The notes beneath the pieces are model-generated. The model had not been told where the DNA came from and did no database searches. It saw only the letters and a program-made list of their open reading frames with translations. From Luidia sarsii (taxonomy: Eukaryota; Echinodermata; Asteroidea; Paxillosida; Luidiidae), in assembly GCA_949987565.1 (NCBI GenBank), contig OX465113.1:1191764-1255763 (forward strand): a stretch of DNA of 64,000 bases, in the 5' to 3' direction. The translations under genes and the position numbers were made by a program. Shown in pieces: positions 21,883 to 32,619 of the stretch (its first letter is position 1; the number at the start of each line of letters is the position of its first letter).

Positions 21883-22045
21883 TTCACCGGGACTTGAACC
21901 CGGGACCTCTAATTTTGAGTTTAAGTGTCGGCGCTCTTACCATCTGAGCTATCCAGCGCTAGACTAGCTGTCATTTAAAAAAAATGATAGTCAACTATAG
22001 TATTTGCCGAGATGGGGGCGCCAGCCTACAAACGCATTAATTAGC
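21883..22045 (-). mobile_element. tRNA-derived SINE, first family, well preserved head
   Basis: On the - strand: GCGCTGGATAGCTCAGATGG (A-box), then CCCGGGTTCAAGTCCCGGTG (B-box and T arm). The anticodon arm does not fold properly, so I do not call a tRNA gene. The body with GATGGGGGCGCCAGCC matches other copies. Confidence 0.75.
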
Positions 22046-22049
22046 AGAA

Positions 22050-23090
22050 CAAAACAATCAAAGTAGAGAAATTCTTTGTAAAGTCTTCCTAAGGGATTCA
22101 AGGCTTTTCAAATCATTATCTAGCCAGTCTTATTCAAGAAATTAGTTTTTGATTATTTCTCCCGGTCCGCCTAAACTTCTATTTCTAGTTTCAACCAGCT
22201 GAACGCTAGAGGGCTCACTTTACATTGGAACCACATGCGGCCATTTTTAAATTCACGTGCATTTAAAAAAAGCCTTCCAAAAGTTCTTCTCTAAAGTGCT
22301 TAAAATGACGGCTAACACCCACATCCACCAGACAGGGTAAGCTTAAATGAATATAGGTGTCCCTTAGGTTACATTAGGAAGGTTTCCTTAAGTTTATAAG
22401 AGTGATTGAAAGTGAATAAGACTAATTTAGTAATTAATGATATTTTTGATATTGAATACGTATACGGCGAGGCTTGCAGTGCGTTATGTCTAGTAATGGC
22501 GTAATGCCTTTCTAATAGTAATAATTAATGGCAAATGATGTAGTTTGTACATCGTTTTATTGGCCAACTTTGCTGTTGCGGGAATAATTCTTGTCCCAAG
22601 GGAAAAGGCCCAAAAGTTTCCAACGAAATGATATGATTTATATCAATTAATTAGGCCCAAAAAAATAATAATAATAATAATGAGAAAGGTCCTGCTAGGA
22701 TCGAAACGTCAGGCCCACTAAATTTTAAGAATAATAATATTAATAGTAATACATCTTGTTATGCGACCGACCCTATTTCTAGCCTGCGACCCTAATTTTA
22801 TTATCGGGAAACAATGACGTTAAAAATTCAATGTGGAATTTTGATCATTTTATTATTACCCTTAATTAAGGTTTGACCGCATGCAGATGCCACCATTTGA
22901 TTGTACATAAAAAAATTGGCCCCCAAAAAATCCTTACCTACCCTATTTTGAAATTCCATGTAATCGGAAGCAGAACTATTTGGAGGGCCTTATATCAGGA
23001 GATGTCAAAGTTTGTCTCAAATGTGTTTACAGTTTGTAACTTTCAAACTCTAATTATTAAAATTGATGTTATTTTCCCCCTGTCTTTTCT
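22050..23090. other. No gene; one foldback-family fragment
   Basis: AT-rich intergenic DNA. Only GAGAAAGGTCCTGCTAGGAT at 22681 with its GTCAGGCCCACTAAATTTTA flank is recognisable, inserted at an AAT microsatellite. Confidence 0.6.
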
Positions 23091-23194
23091 GCAGTGATAA
23101 GTTTCACCAACATGAGTTGAACTTAATAGAACGTCACAGACGTAGGCAGATTTCCAACCATGCATCCATACCAGCAATCATCCATGAACCATCC

Positions 23195-24040
23195 ATGAAG
23201 CTGTCAGTCAACCAACCAGCCAGTCAACCAACCAGTCAACCAACCAGTCAACCAACCAGCCAGTCAACCAGCCAGCCAGTCAACCAGTCAACCTGCCAGC
23301 CAGTCAACCAGCCTGTCAACCAACCAGTCAGTCAAGCATCCAGCTGGTGAACTATTCAAACAAACAAAAACCAACCAGCCAGTCAGTCAAGCATCCAGCC
23401 GGTGAACTATTCAAACAAACAAAAACCAACCAGCCAGTCGACCAACCAACAAGCCAGTCAATCAACCAGTCAGTCAAGCATCCAGCCGGTGAACTAATCA
23501 AACCAAAAACAACCAACCAGCCAGTCAACCAGCCAACCAGCCAGTCAATCAACCAGTCAGTCAAGCATCCAGCCGGTGAACTATTCAAACAAAAACAACC
23601 AACCAGCCAGTCAACCAACCAACCAGCCAGTTAACCAACCAACCACCCAGTCAACCGACCAACCAGCCAGTCAACCAACCAACCAGCCAGTTAACCAACC
23701 AACCAGCCAGTTAACCGACCAACCAGCCAGTCAACCGACCAACAAGCCAGTCAACCAGTCAAGCATCCAGCCATTGAACCGTTCAAACAGCCAGTCAACC
23801 TTCCAGTGAGTGAACTATTCAAACATTATATCATGGCACCAGTCATCTAGTCAACCACTCAACAAATCAACTTGCCAGTCAGCCTAGCTAACTGCCAACC
23901 AGCCAGTTAGCCAACCAATGAATCAGCCAGCCAACCAGTCAGTAAGTCAACTAGTCAACCAACGCATGCCAACTTGTCAGCCAGCCAGCCAGCCAGCCAA
24001 CCAGCCAGCCAGCCAACCAGCCAACCAGCCAGCCAGCCAA

Positions 24041-24075
<35 letters not shown>

Positions 24076-24100
24076 ACCAGCCAGCCAGCCAGCCAGTCAA

Positions 24101-24147
<47 letters not shown>

Positions 24148-24290
24148 ACCAGCCAGCCAGCCAGCCAGTCAACCAGCCAGCCAGTCAGCCAGCCATCAAG
24201 CTAGCCAGTCAATGAATCAACCAGCCAACCACAAGCCAGTCAATCAGCCATTCAGTCAACCAATCAGCTAATGGGGGAAGCCAGCAGTCA
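23195..24290. repeat. CCAGTCAACCAA/CCAGCCAG satellite
   Basis: More than 1 kb of CCAG, CCAA and TCAACC units. A longer period (about 60-110 bases, marked by AGCATCCAGCCGGTGAACTA) is superposed at 23330-23600. It gives Gln/Pro/Ser-rich frames in several phases that I take as by-products. Confidence 0.95.
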
Positions 24291-24654
24291 GTCAAGCTGC
24301 CATCTACTCACCCAACCATTCAAGGCTTTGTCTAAATGTAAGTAAAAAACTCTTTACTTTTTTACTTTCTCACAAACAATCTAAAAACCACTGTGAACAT
24401 TCAGTCTTGGTGAATAGGGGTACACATCTCAATAAAACAATCACCAGCGTTACAAACGTTTCTAATAAGATTCTATAATCTGTTGTTTTTTTCACAGACC
24501 TAGCCTCGTGAGATGGGAAACCAATCTGCCTCACGCTCCTGGCTGAAGTCAAGACATTGGTGCCCTTGACATCATCCCTCCCATCAATATTGGCTCTGAC
24601 AGCACACTGCACATCGGCTGATGAAACTCAAGTAAGTACAAAGCACAACACGTC

Positions 24655-24945
24655 AAAATTTAGCGGGCCTGACATATCAATCCTAGCAGTAGCAGGAGCT
24701 TTCTCAAAGGCAGTAGGAAGCACCATAAACCTTTTAAGGACCTATGGAGTATGGCTCTGAAAAGCATGTGATTTTTAATCAGACATTAATTTTTATATTT
24801 GAGTGCCGTTTTTCTTTTTTTCTTTCACTCTGCCTTTGAGAAATGTCCTGCTAGGATCGAAACGTCAGGCCCACTAAATTTTAAGATTTACATTTTGGTA
24901 ATTTTAGTCAGTAAGCAGTTTGCAACATTTTTGTATATCATTTTT
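24655..24945. mobile_element. CTAGCAGGACC foldback element with separated arms
   Basis: Left arm CGGGCCTGACATATCAATCC and right arm CCTGCTAGGATCGAAACGTC are about 130 bases apart, with unrelated sequence in the loop; the AAGATTTACATTTTGGTAAT flank follows. Confidence 0.75.
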
Positions 24946-25234
24946 CTTTTTTGTGCAAGAAAAAAACTCTATAGGCACTAGTACAGTAGCTGGTCTAGTG
25001 TGGTCACGCACTGCACTAGACGCTGAAATCACAAGACTTATGCTGAAATCTCAAGACCGACGCTGAAATTACTAGACTCGGTCCATGGTCTAGCGGATAT
25101 TTCGACCCCTACTAACTGATCTGTAATACTTCTTTCCTTGCTCAGGTGATCTTGCCAAGACATTCCTCCAAGGAGATGCTGACTTTCCACCCAGTCTTGC
25201 CGCCCGTCCCGCAGAAACGGAGACAGAAAGTAAT

Positions 25235-26960
25235 TCACTTCAATTATTGATTCAATTTTGGCTGAACTGTCTTCATATCTGAACCAAGTTATTAGCATGC
25301 GACAAACCCTAGACATTCTTTTGGATCCTGGCAATGGCTGCCTGAATTGCTCCCAAGAACTTTCACTGATAACATTATTATTTATTGTAATTATATACCA
25401 TAATTTTCCGACTGTAACCCACAGCTAATTAGCCTATAAAATTGGCCAGTCAAATTGCTGCAGCACTTGTTGGCTCCAACTCCAAAGATAAACTCCAAGT
25501 TTATCGACAAACTCTGAAAAAACGCAATCTTTTAATAAACATGCCATTCTTGTTTTATTTGTTTGAAATAATTTAGGCTTTTTTTACACATTCGATCACC
25601 AAAGTGTGATCATTGATTCATGATCCACCTTTTACTTTGTGGAATGAAAAATTGCGCGCAGAAACTAGCGAATATACTACCATTTGTAGAACTTTCAAGC
25701 ATTTCAGGCAAAAGGCCTTTGGTTTACAGTCCAAAAATTATGGTATGCGTATTTATGGTTTACAGTAATTGTATGGTTGATAATTGCATTTATTAGTGTG
25801 GGATGGATTCTTTGGTCGTTAATATTCAACATTCAGTTAAACTGATCAGAGGTCTACCACTTACATGCCCTGATTCCCTGGGTGGGGATTATCCTTGTGT
25901 CACTTCTTGTCATTCCTCCCCTTGGTGGGGATATTGTAATCATTGAACCCATTGAGTCTCTTGGCTCAACGTTTTACCAATTCTTTCCCCTGGGTGGGGC
26001 AGCACCTCCCAAAACATTCCATCTTTGATGGCGCGAAATTCATCCCTCAAATTGTTGGGTTTTTTTACTTGATATATTTACAATGCTATTCACTAAGATG
26101 TTCCTTTTTTGTTCTAATCCTAATTCCTACACTTCCCCAAAGAAACCACCCCACATTTTGTATATTTTAATGCTGTACACACATGTATGTATTTCTGACC
26201 CAGGATTGACACTCATATGAAATGGTCCAGTTTCTGGTTGTTTGAAATTAAATTGCATACAAAAATTTGCAATATAACTCAAAATTTAGTCATCCAAAAT
26301 TATACAGCTTTGAACAAATTTGCTTTTGAGAACAGTCCTGCTAGGACTGAAAAGTCAGGCCTTATAAATTTGTTTATCTTATTAAAAAAAATCCTAAAGC
26401 AGTCATTTCCCTGGGTGGGACGCATTTCTTTTTTCTCTTTTTTCCCCCCAAAAATTTGACTGCTTTCATTATTACTTTTGCACCATTTTTTTCTCGATAA
26501 AACTCTCATATTTGATATGATGCAATCTTGGGCCATGCAGTAATTTAGATTTATTTATGTGTTAGGAATCTTTCATTTCATCTGGCAGGGGAGCAGTGAT
26601 GAAAACTTGTGGAAAACCAAAAACCGAACCAAAACAAAACAACTTTTTACCCTGCATTTTTAGAAAACTGAATCTTCAGGTTATTATTTTATTTCATTAT
26701 TCTTTTTTTCATTATTTCATCTTTATTTCATCATTATTTTATCTTCTTCTCTTTTTCTTTTTTTTCGGGGGGGATGGGATTTGTCCCCAAAGAAAACAAT
26801 TCAAAAAATTCAAATTTGTTTAAAATACTGAATCTTCAGCTTAGTATTTCAGTACTTTTTTTATTGGGAGGGGGGGGGATAACAAATCTATCGTATCAAA
26901 TCTTGAATATATCTAGGTTCCCCTGCCATTTGAAATTGATGTATTCTACTTTCGATCATA
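25235..26960. other. No gene; AT-rich with scattered relics
   Basis: I see a degraded foldback-family arm at 26325-26365 (GAACAGTCCTGCTAGGACTG) and three copies of a CCCTGGGTGGGG phrase (25876, 25987, 26410). Nothing looks coding. Confidence 0.6.
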
Positions 26961-26964
26961 TTCA

Positions 26965-28580
26965 AATCTACCACATGACCTTGACCAGCTTGGTGGTCCA
27001 CTGGATCACCAAGGTGGCCAGGTCCTGTGGAAAATGTCTGCATTTGAAAGCGGGACTCGTGGGTTCAAATCCTGCCCAAGCAGCCTGTATTTTGTCAGCA
27101 GGCAATCGGGCAAAGCACTACATACATGTACAGTACAGATACATGTACACTACGTGTACAGATTTGAATCCACCACACGACCTCGACCAGCTCGATGGTC
27201 CAGTGGTTTGAAAGACGTCTGTACTAGAATGCAGGAGTCATGGGTTCAAATCCTGCCCAAGCAGCCTGTATTTTGTCTGCAGGCAATCGGGCAAAGCACT
27301 GAGCGAAGTGTTTAATTACACGTCAAACCCTTGTTCTTGAACATTTGACAGACATTCTCCTCAGCACAATGCATTGTGGTACCTGCCACTACATGTACAG
27401 ATTTGAATCCACCACACGACCTCGACCAGCTCGATGGTCCAGCGGTTTGAAAGACGTCTGCACTAGAAAGCAGGAGTCATGGGTTCAAATCCTGTCCAAT
27501 TAAGCTGCCTGTATTTTGTCAGCAGGCAATCGGGCAAAGCATTGAGCGAAGTGTTTAATTACACGTCAAACCCTTGTTCTTGAACATTTGAAGGGCATTC
27601 TCCACAGCACAATGCATTTGTGGTACCTGCCACTACATGTACAGATTTGAATCCACCACACGACCTCGACCAGCTCGATGGTCCAGCGGTTTGAAAGACG
27701 TCTGCACTAGAAAGCAGGAGTCATGGGTTCAAATCCTGTCCAATTAAGCTGCCTATATTTTGTCAGCAGGCAATCGGGCAAAGCACTGAGCAAGGTGTTT
27801 GATTACATGTTAAACCCTTGTTGAAGGACATTCTCAACACAAAATCAAATCTATGATGCAACGTGGTACCTGCCACTAAATTTGTATCCACCACACGGCC
27901 TGGACCAGCTCGATGGTCCAGGGGTTTTTCAGAAAGTAGGAGTCGCGAGTTTGAATCCTGCCCAAGCTGCCTGTATTTTGTCAGCAGGCAATCAGGCAAA
28001 GCGCTAAGCACACAGTGCTTAGCACTTCGAGTAGGCCAAACCCTCATTGAATCACATTCTCCTCGATGCAAACATCATATTTTTTATATCTATGATACAA
28101 TGCAGTACTCGCCGCTATACATATTCCAATCAGCCACACAACCTCGACCAGCTCGGTGGTCAAGTGGTCTAGACATCTGCAATAAAAAAGCAGGAGTTGC
28201 TGGTTCGAATCCCGCCTGAGCTGCCTGTATTTTCAGCAGGCAATTAGGTAAAACAAAATTAGCACACTGCTTATTTTGTCGAGTAGGGCAAATCCTCATT
28301 GAATTACATTCTCCTCAATGCAAGCATCATATTATGTGTATGATGCAATGCATTATCCGCTGCTCTACAGATTCAAATCCGCCACACGACCTCGACCAGC
28401 TTGATGGTCCAGTGGTTTGAAAGACGTCTGCACTAGAAAGCAGGAGTCATCATGGGTTTGAATCCCGCCCAAGCTGCCTGTATTCTTTCAACAGGCAATC
28501 GGGCAAAGCACTGATGAGCATACAGTGTTTACATTCACCTCAAGTAGGGCAAACCCTTCTTGAAGTGCATAGACATTCTC
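26965..28580 (+). repeat. Tandem array of a tRNA-derived SINE, about 7 units of ~240 bp
   Basis: Unit starts (CCACACGACCTCGACCAGCT) fall near 26970, 27172, 27411, 27653, 27889, 28131 and 28379. Each has TGGTCCAGTGGTTTGAAAGA (A-box-like), GGGTTCAAATCCTGCCCAAG (B-box) and a body with CAGGCAATCGGGCAAAGCAC. All face the same way. Confidence 0.9.
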
Positions 28581-28977
28581 CTTGACGCAAAATCATGTTG
28601 ATCTAGAATGTATTCCAATTATTTGCTATTGAAATTGTTTGCTCTTAACCCCTACACAGCATTGGTGAGATGAAATCACACCTAAAAATTATCACAATTG
28701 TTCCTAAAAAGGACTCACTTTTTTTTTTATTCATCTTGAACGTTTTGGCCCTAAAATGTTTTTTTTTATGAGTACCAAATTTCTCTCAGATATTCTGAGA
28801 ATCACTCTGCCCTTTTCTCATGAATTTATATTAATTAGCCAAAATTACCAGAAATATCATATATTCACATAATTAGTTTTTTTGGATTTAACCAAAATTT
28901 CATGTCATCAGCCAATGCTCAGTAGGGCTTTTATTTTAAATGTGAATTTTTAAAATGTATCTATCCGAACTGCTCCA

Positions 28978-29192
28978 ACAACAAAATCAAATCAAAATTG
29001 AACATTCTATAGATGAAACATCTTTTCAAATTATCATTTTCTTTTTTATTCTTTTTTTCTGAAAATGCCAAATTTTGATGAAAATCTATCAAATCAAAAT
29101 TGAACATTCTGTAGATGAAACATCTTTTCAAATTATCATTTTCTTTTTTATTCTTTTTTTCTGAAAATGCCAAATTTTGATGAAAATCTTGA
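28978..29192. repeat. Tandem duplication of ~106 bp
   Basis: AATTGAACATTCTATAGATG to TGATGAAAATCT is repeated once with only one or two changes (TCTATAG against TCTGTAG), indicating a recent event. Confidence 0.9.
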
Positions 29193-29376
29193 GCACAATT
29201 TGAAAAACGACACCTTTTTTAAAATCCAAAATTTTTTTTATTTTTTTTTGGACTGTTTATTCTTTTTTTTTAAACAAAACATGTAATGTTGGAGCAGTTC
29301 CAGTTTGCATTATACATGTATAATAACCCGTTTTGCTGAAATATGCAAACCCTCTGTGACTATACCGCACGAAAGT

Positions 29377-32300
29377 GCAAAATGCGAGCGCCGGCTAGTG
29401 CGCCCTCTACCGTCTGGAATGCCGAGCGACCTAATGGCCCGGGTGCATTGGTCAGTTTCGCCCCTTGCCCGGCGGAGCCTGGCTTTTATGCCGCTGGTTC
29501 CCTGCTCTACTGGTATTCTGCCTCACATGATTTGACAAGCTCATTCCAAAACCCCCCTCTAAAACTCTATAGGAAGGAAGGGAAATCATTGTTGTACTCT
29601 TAGATGTTGATCTGCCTGTATGGCTGGTGGGTCGGACTGAGGACCCTTTTTTGCACTTTTTTGATCCTTTTGTTATCCTAAGTTGGTACCCGTGACTCTT
29701 TGTTCCTGTGTAAACAGGGTGCTTTTCAGGCCGGTCACCAGTGACCACCCCATTTTTCTCACAGGACGTCTGCTTCTGATCAGAGGGGGTTCTTGACCTG
29801 ATGGATGATGGTGACCTCTGTCCAGTTGGTGGTGTGAGGATTGGAGAAATGGCATTTTGACATGGTTTCACAAGAATCAATTTTTGGCATTCTGTTGTTA
29901 TTTTTGCACACACTTGTGTGTTTGTAAGCAAGTTCAAAAACAGGAGGTATCAAAGATGACACTGGGATTGTGTAGGAATGGGAGAGGGTCCCCTAATTAC
30001 CTAGACAAAAACTAAACCATCTTCTTTTAGTTGCCAAACAAGCTGCTCTACCTCTAAAATATATCGAAATTTACCTTTGAAAAACTCATTCTCATAGCTG
30101 CAAAAATTATCCTTTGAAAAAAAAAAGGATATCTATTACTTTTTGGCTTTTTTAATGCAAAGCGTCAGTCCTAACTATTTAAAACTACTGAAAAAAAATG
30201 CCAGGGGATGGCAATTTACCGAAGGCTAAAGAATCATTTAAAAATCAGATATCGTTTTAATATAGATGATGCAGATATCATCAATCATTTATGATATCGA
30301 TTCTGAAATTTGAATCCTATTTTATTTGATTGCTGCCAAATTTCTTCATTCAAATCAGAATTTTGGAAAACCTAAAACTGTGTAATCCTTTTTCATTTGA
30401 TTACTGCCAAATTTCTTAATTCAAATCCGAATTTTGGAAAAACCTAAAACTGCGTAAGAAAAAAGAAATTCCGAAAATCATTAATGAATTAATAACAGGA
30501 ATTTTTAATTCCACAAAAAACCCCAAAACAAATAACTATAAACCAAGAAACAGAAAGTTTCTTACAAAAGAAATTTCCTAGCGAGTTTCATTTTCCTTTG
30601 CTATCAAAAGGAGTTGATTTCCTTTTGAGAATCAGTTAGCACACAAAATTCTAAAATGTGAAAATCAAATCAAATTCTAGAGCGGATTGATAACTTAAAA
30701 ATTGTAATCACTCGTAGGATCATTGATAGTTTATTTTTTGGAGCAGCTTGTAAGGCAATGTGAAATTTATTGACCATTTTAGTCTTTTCCTTGGGTTAAC
30801 TTTAACTCCCTGATACTCCCATATCCCTTTAAAATCCTTTAGGCTAATTTTAGGTACCCTATCAGGAATCTTAGTTCTAGGATGTCTGTCGAGGTTAAAG
30901 GTCAGCCTAAGACTTAGTAGTGAACAATTCACACCTTACTCTTTAGGAACAAACGTCAAAGGCTTTAGTCTGTTAAATTCGGTCAGATAAATAGGGGAAA
31001 AAAACGCAAATTACAGGGGCAAAAATTATTTCCTTAAATTTATCCTTTCGGCTCAAAGTAGGCACAGAATCAGGAACTAGATTTAGGAGTATCTGGTCGG
31101 GTTAGTGAAACAGGATTAAGTCTATTAGCAAAGGCATGTTTGAAAAAGTCAAAGGCTTAATGCATGTATTTATCATACTAGGGCAAATCTCATTTAGTTA
31201 TGTTCTAATCGCAAAAATCATATTGCATTATGATGCAAATCAGATTTGAATCCACCACAAGACCTCGACTAGCTCGATGGGCAAGTGGTTAAGACTTCTG
31301 CTATAAACAGCAGTAGTCAAGGCTTCAAATCCTACCTGAGCTGCCTGTACTTTATTCAGCAGGCAATCAGGCAAAGCACATGAGGATGCACTGCAGTATA
31401 GGGCAAGCACTCATTAAATTCCAAAGGCTTCAGTCAGTTCAATTCTGTCAGCTGCACAGAAAATAAAACATTCCAAAAATTACTTAGCCCAAATTGTGGC
31501 GATTTCTATCAAGAAAGACCTATGGCAAGGTCACTGAATGTCAACCATTCAATCTTTTATCTGAGATAAAAAAAAAATCTCAGCAAAATATTTGAAAAAA
31601 AGCAAAAAGAGTTCTCAACAATGCTCTTTTCCTTAGAAACATTTGTTTTTTGGCTCTCAAACTAATTCTTATCAACCTAGATGTCTTATTTTGAAAAAAA
31701 AACCAGCCAAACGAGTAATTTTCCAGTTGGTTTAGATCTCAAAGTCAAAGGTCACTATAGTCCCACTTTTAATTTAATGTATTAAGAGTCCGGCATTGAA
31801 AAAAGGTGGTCAGGTTAAGGGAATTTTTTTTTCTTAGAATTAATTAGCATATCATTATCAGTTAAGATTAATTAAGTTAGCAATTCAGGATAGATCATCC
31901 CCCATGACCCCAATGTCATCTACGATACCTCCAGTTAACAAAAATTGGCAGAAAATGTACTTTGAAAAAATGCAAAAAGCAAAAATAAAATTGTTTGGAT
32001 ATTTTCTTTTGTCAGACATGCTGCATCATTTGCAGCAAGTGAAATTGAAAATTATGAACATCTTTACTTCTATTTTGGCAGTCCTACTTTCTTTAAGAAA
32101 GCAAAACGCTTGCAGCCAAAACGGCTGTGGGCAGCCATGTTGGAATATTGTTTCTCCAATCAGCACATCGCCATCTGGACTGAAGTCGTCTTCATTTTGA
32201 GGGTCAAGGACTCAATCGGTGATGTTGTGGAAGAGTCCTCCTAAATCGGCCTTTTTTTTTTCTTTTTTTTACCCAAAGTTCACCTCCAAAATTTCCCCCA

Positions 32301-32617
32301 AAATCAAATGGCAGCCTGATTGCCCGAACAGGGAGTGACGTCCCGCCCCCCCATACGGATGTATGAGCATTTAACCGTACAACAATGACTCCCTTCTGAC
32401 CTTTGTTCAGGCCCACTACACACTTAACAATGCCAGTGGCATTGCAATGAGCTTGTTGAAATATGTGTTGCAGAAGACCAGTGGGGCGGGGAACCAGTGG
32501 CATATTAGTCAGGTGCCGCTGGACTTGGGGTGAAACTGGCCGATGCACCTGGGTCATTCGGTCGCTTGGCATTCCAGGCGGTAGAGGGCGCACTAGCCGG
32601 CACTCGCATTTTGTAAA
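29377..32617. mobile_element. 3.2-kb element with ~500-bp imperfect inverted arms
   Basis: The left arm starts GCAAAATGCGAGCGCCGGCT and the right arm ends AGCCGGCACTCGCATTTTGT. Similarity in inverted orientation continues through GCGCCCTCTACCG, GTGCATTGGTCAGTTTC and a more internal block (TTTCTCCAATC, CTGGAC, GGTCAAG) at about 29790-29875 and 32120-32205. The centre (30000-32100) is AT-rich, has a SINE at 31245-31440 and no transposase frame that I recognise. Confidence 0.65.
31245..31440 (+). mobile_element. tRNA-derived SINE, second family
   Basis: CCACAAGACCTCGACTAGCT, GGCAAGTGGTTAAGACTTCT and GGCTTCAAATCCTACCTGAG, then CAGCAGGCAATCAGGCAAAG. A more diverged copy, inside the foldback element. 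Confidence 0.7.
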
Positions 32618-32619
32618 TA

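Larger units (their letters stand above)
23095..25230 (+). ncRNA. Possible spliced noncoding transcript
   Basis: Well-formed splice sites occur in order on the + strand: a pyrimidine tract with CTGCAG before 23095, donor AAAT/GTAAGT after 24337, acceptor TTCACAG before 24498, donor CTCAA/GTAAGT after 24631, and acceptor TTGCTCAG before 25146. The first exon would be almost entirely the CCAGTCAACC satellite. The joined 24498-24631 and 25146 exons give only about 60 open codons (AHCTSADETQ then VILPRHSSKEM) without similarity that I know. The model rests on splice motifs alone. Confidence 0.25.

Noticed and set aside
21883..21970. A functional tRNA gene on the - strand
   Set aside because: A- and B-boxes and T arm are good, but the anticodon arm does not fold and the same sequence recurs as a SINE with a shared body.
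23063..24271. Gln/Pro/Ser-rich proteins
   Set aside because: Simple-repeat translations in several frames; no coding signature. Kept only as part of a possible noncoding transcript.
26965..28580. A cluster of functional tRNA genes or a CRISPR-like array
   Set aside because: Acceptor stems do not pair and each unit has the SINE body; units are adjoining repeats without unique spacers, in an animal genome.
29452..29937. 161-codon frame on the - strand as a gene
   Set aside because: Lies in the left arm of the foldback element; no domain recognised and the matching arm at 32 kb does not keep the frame.
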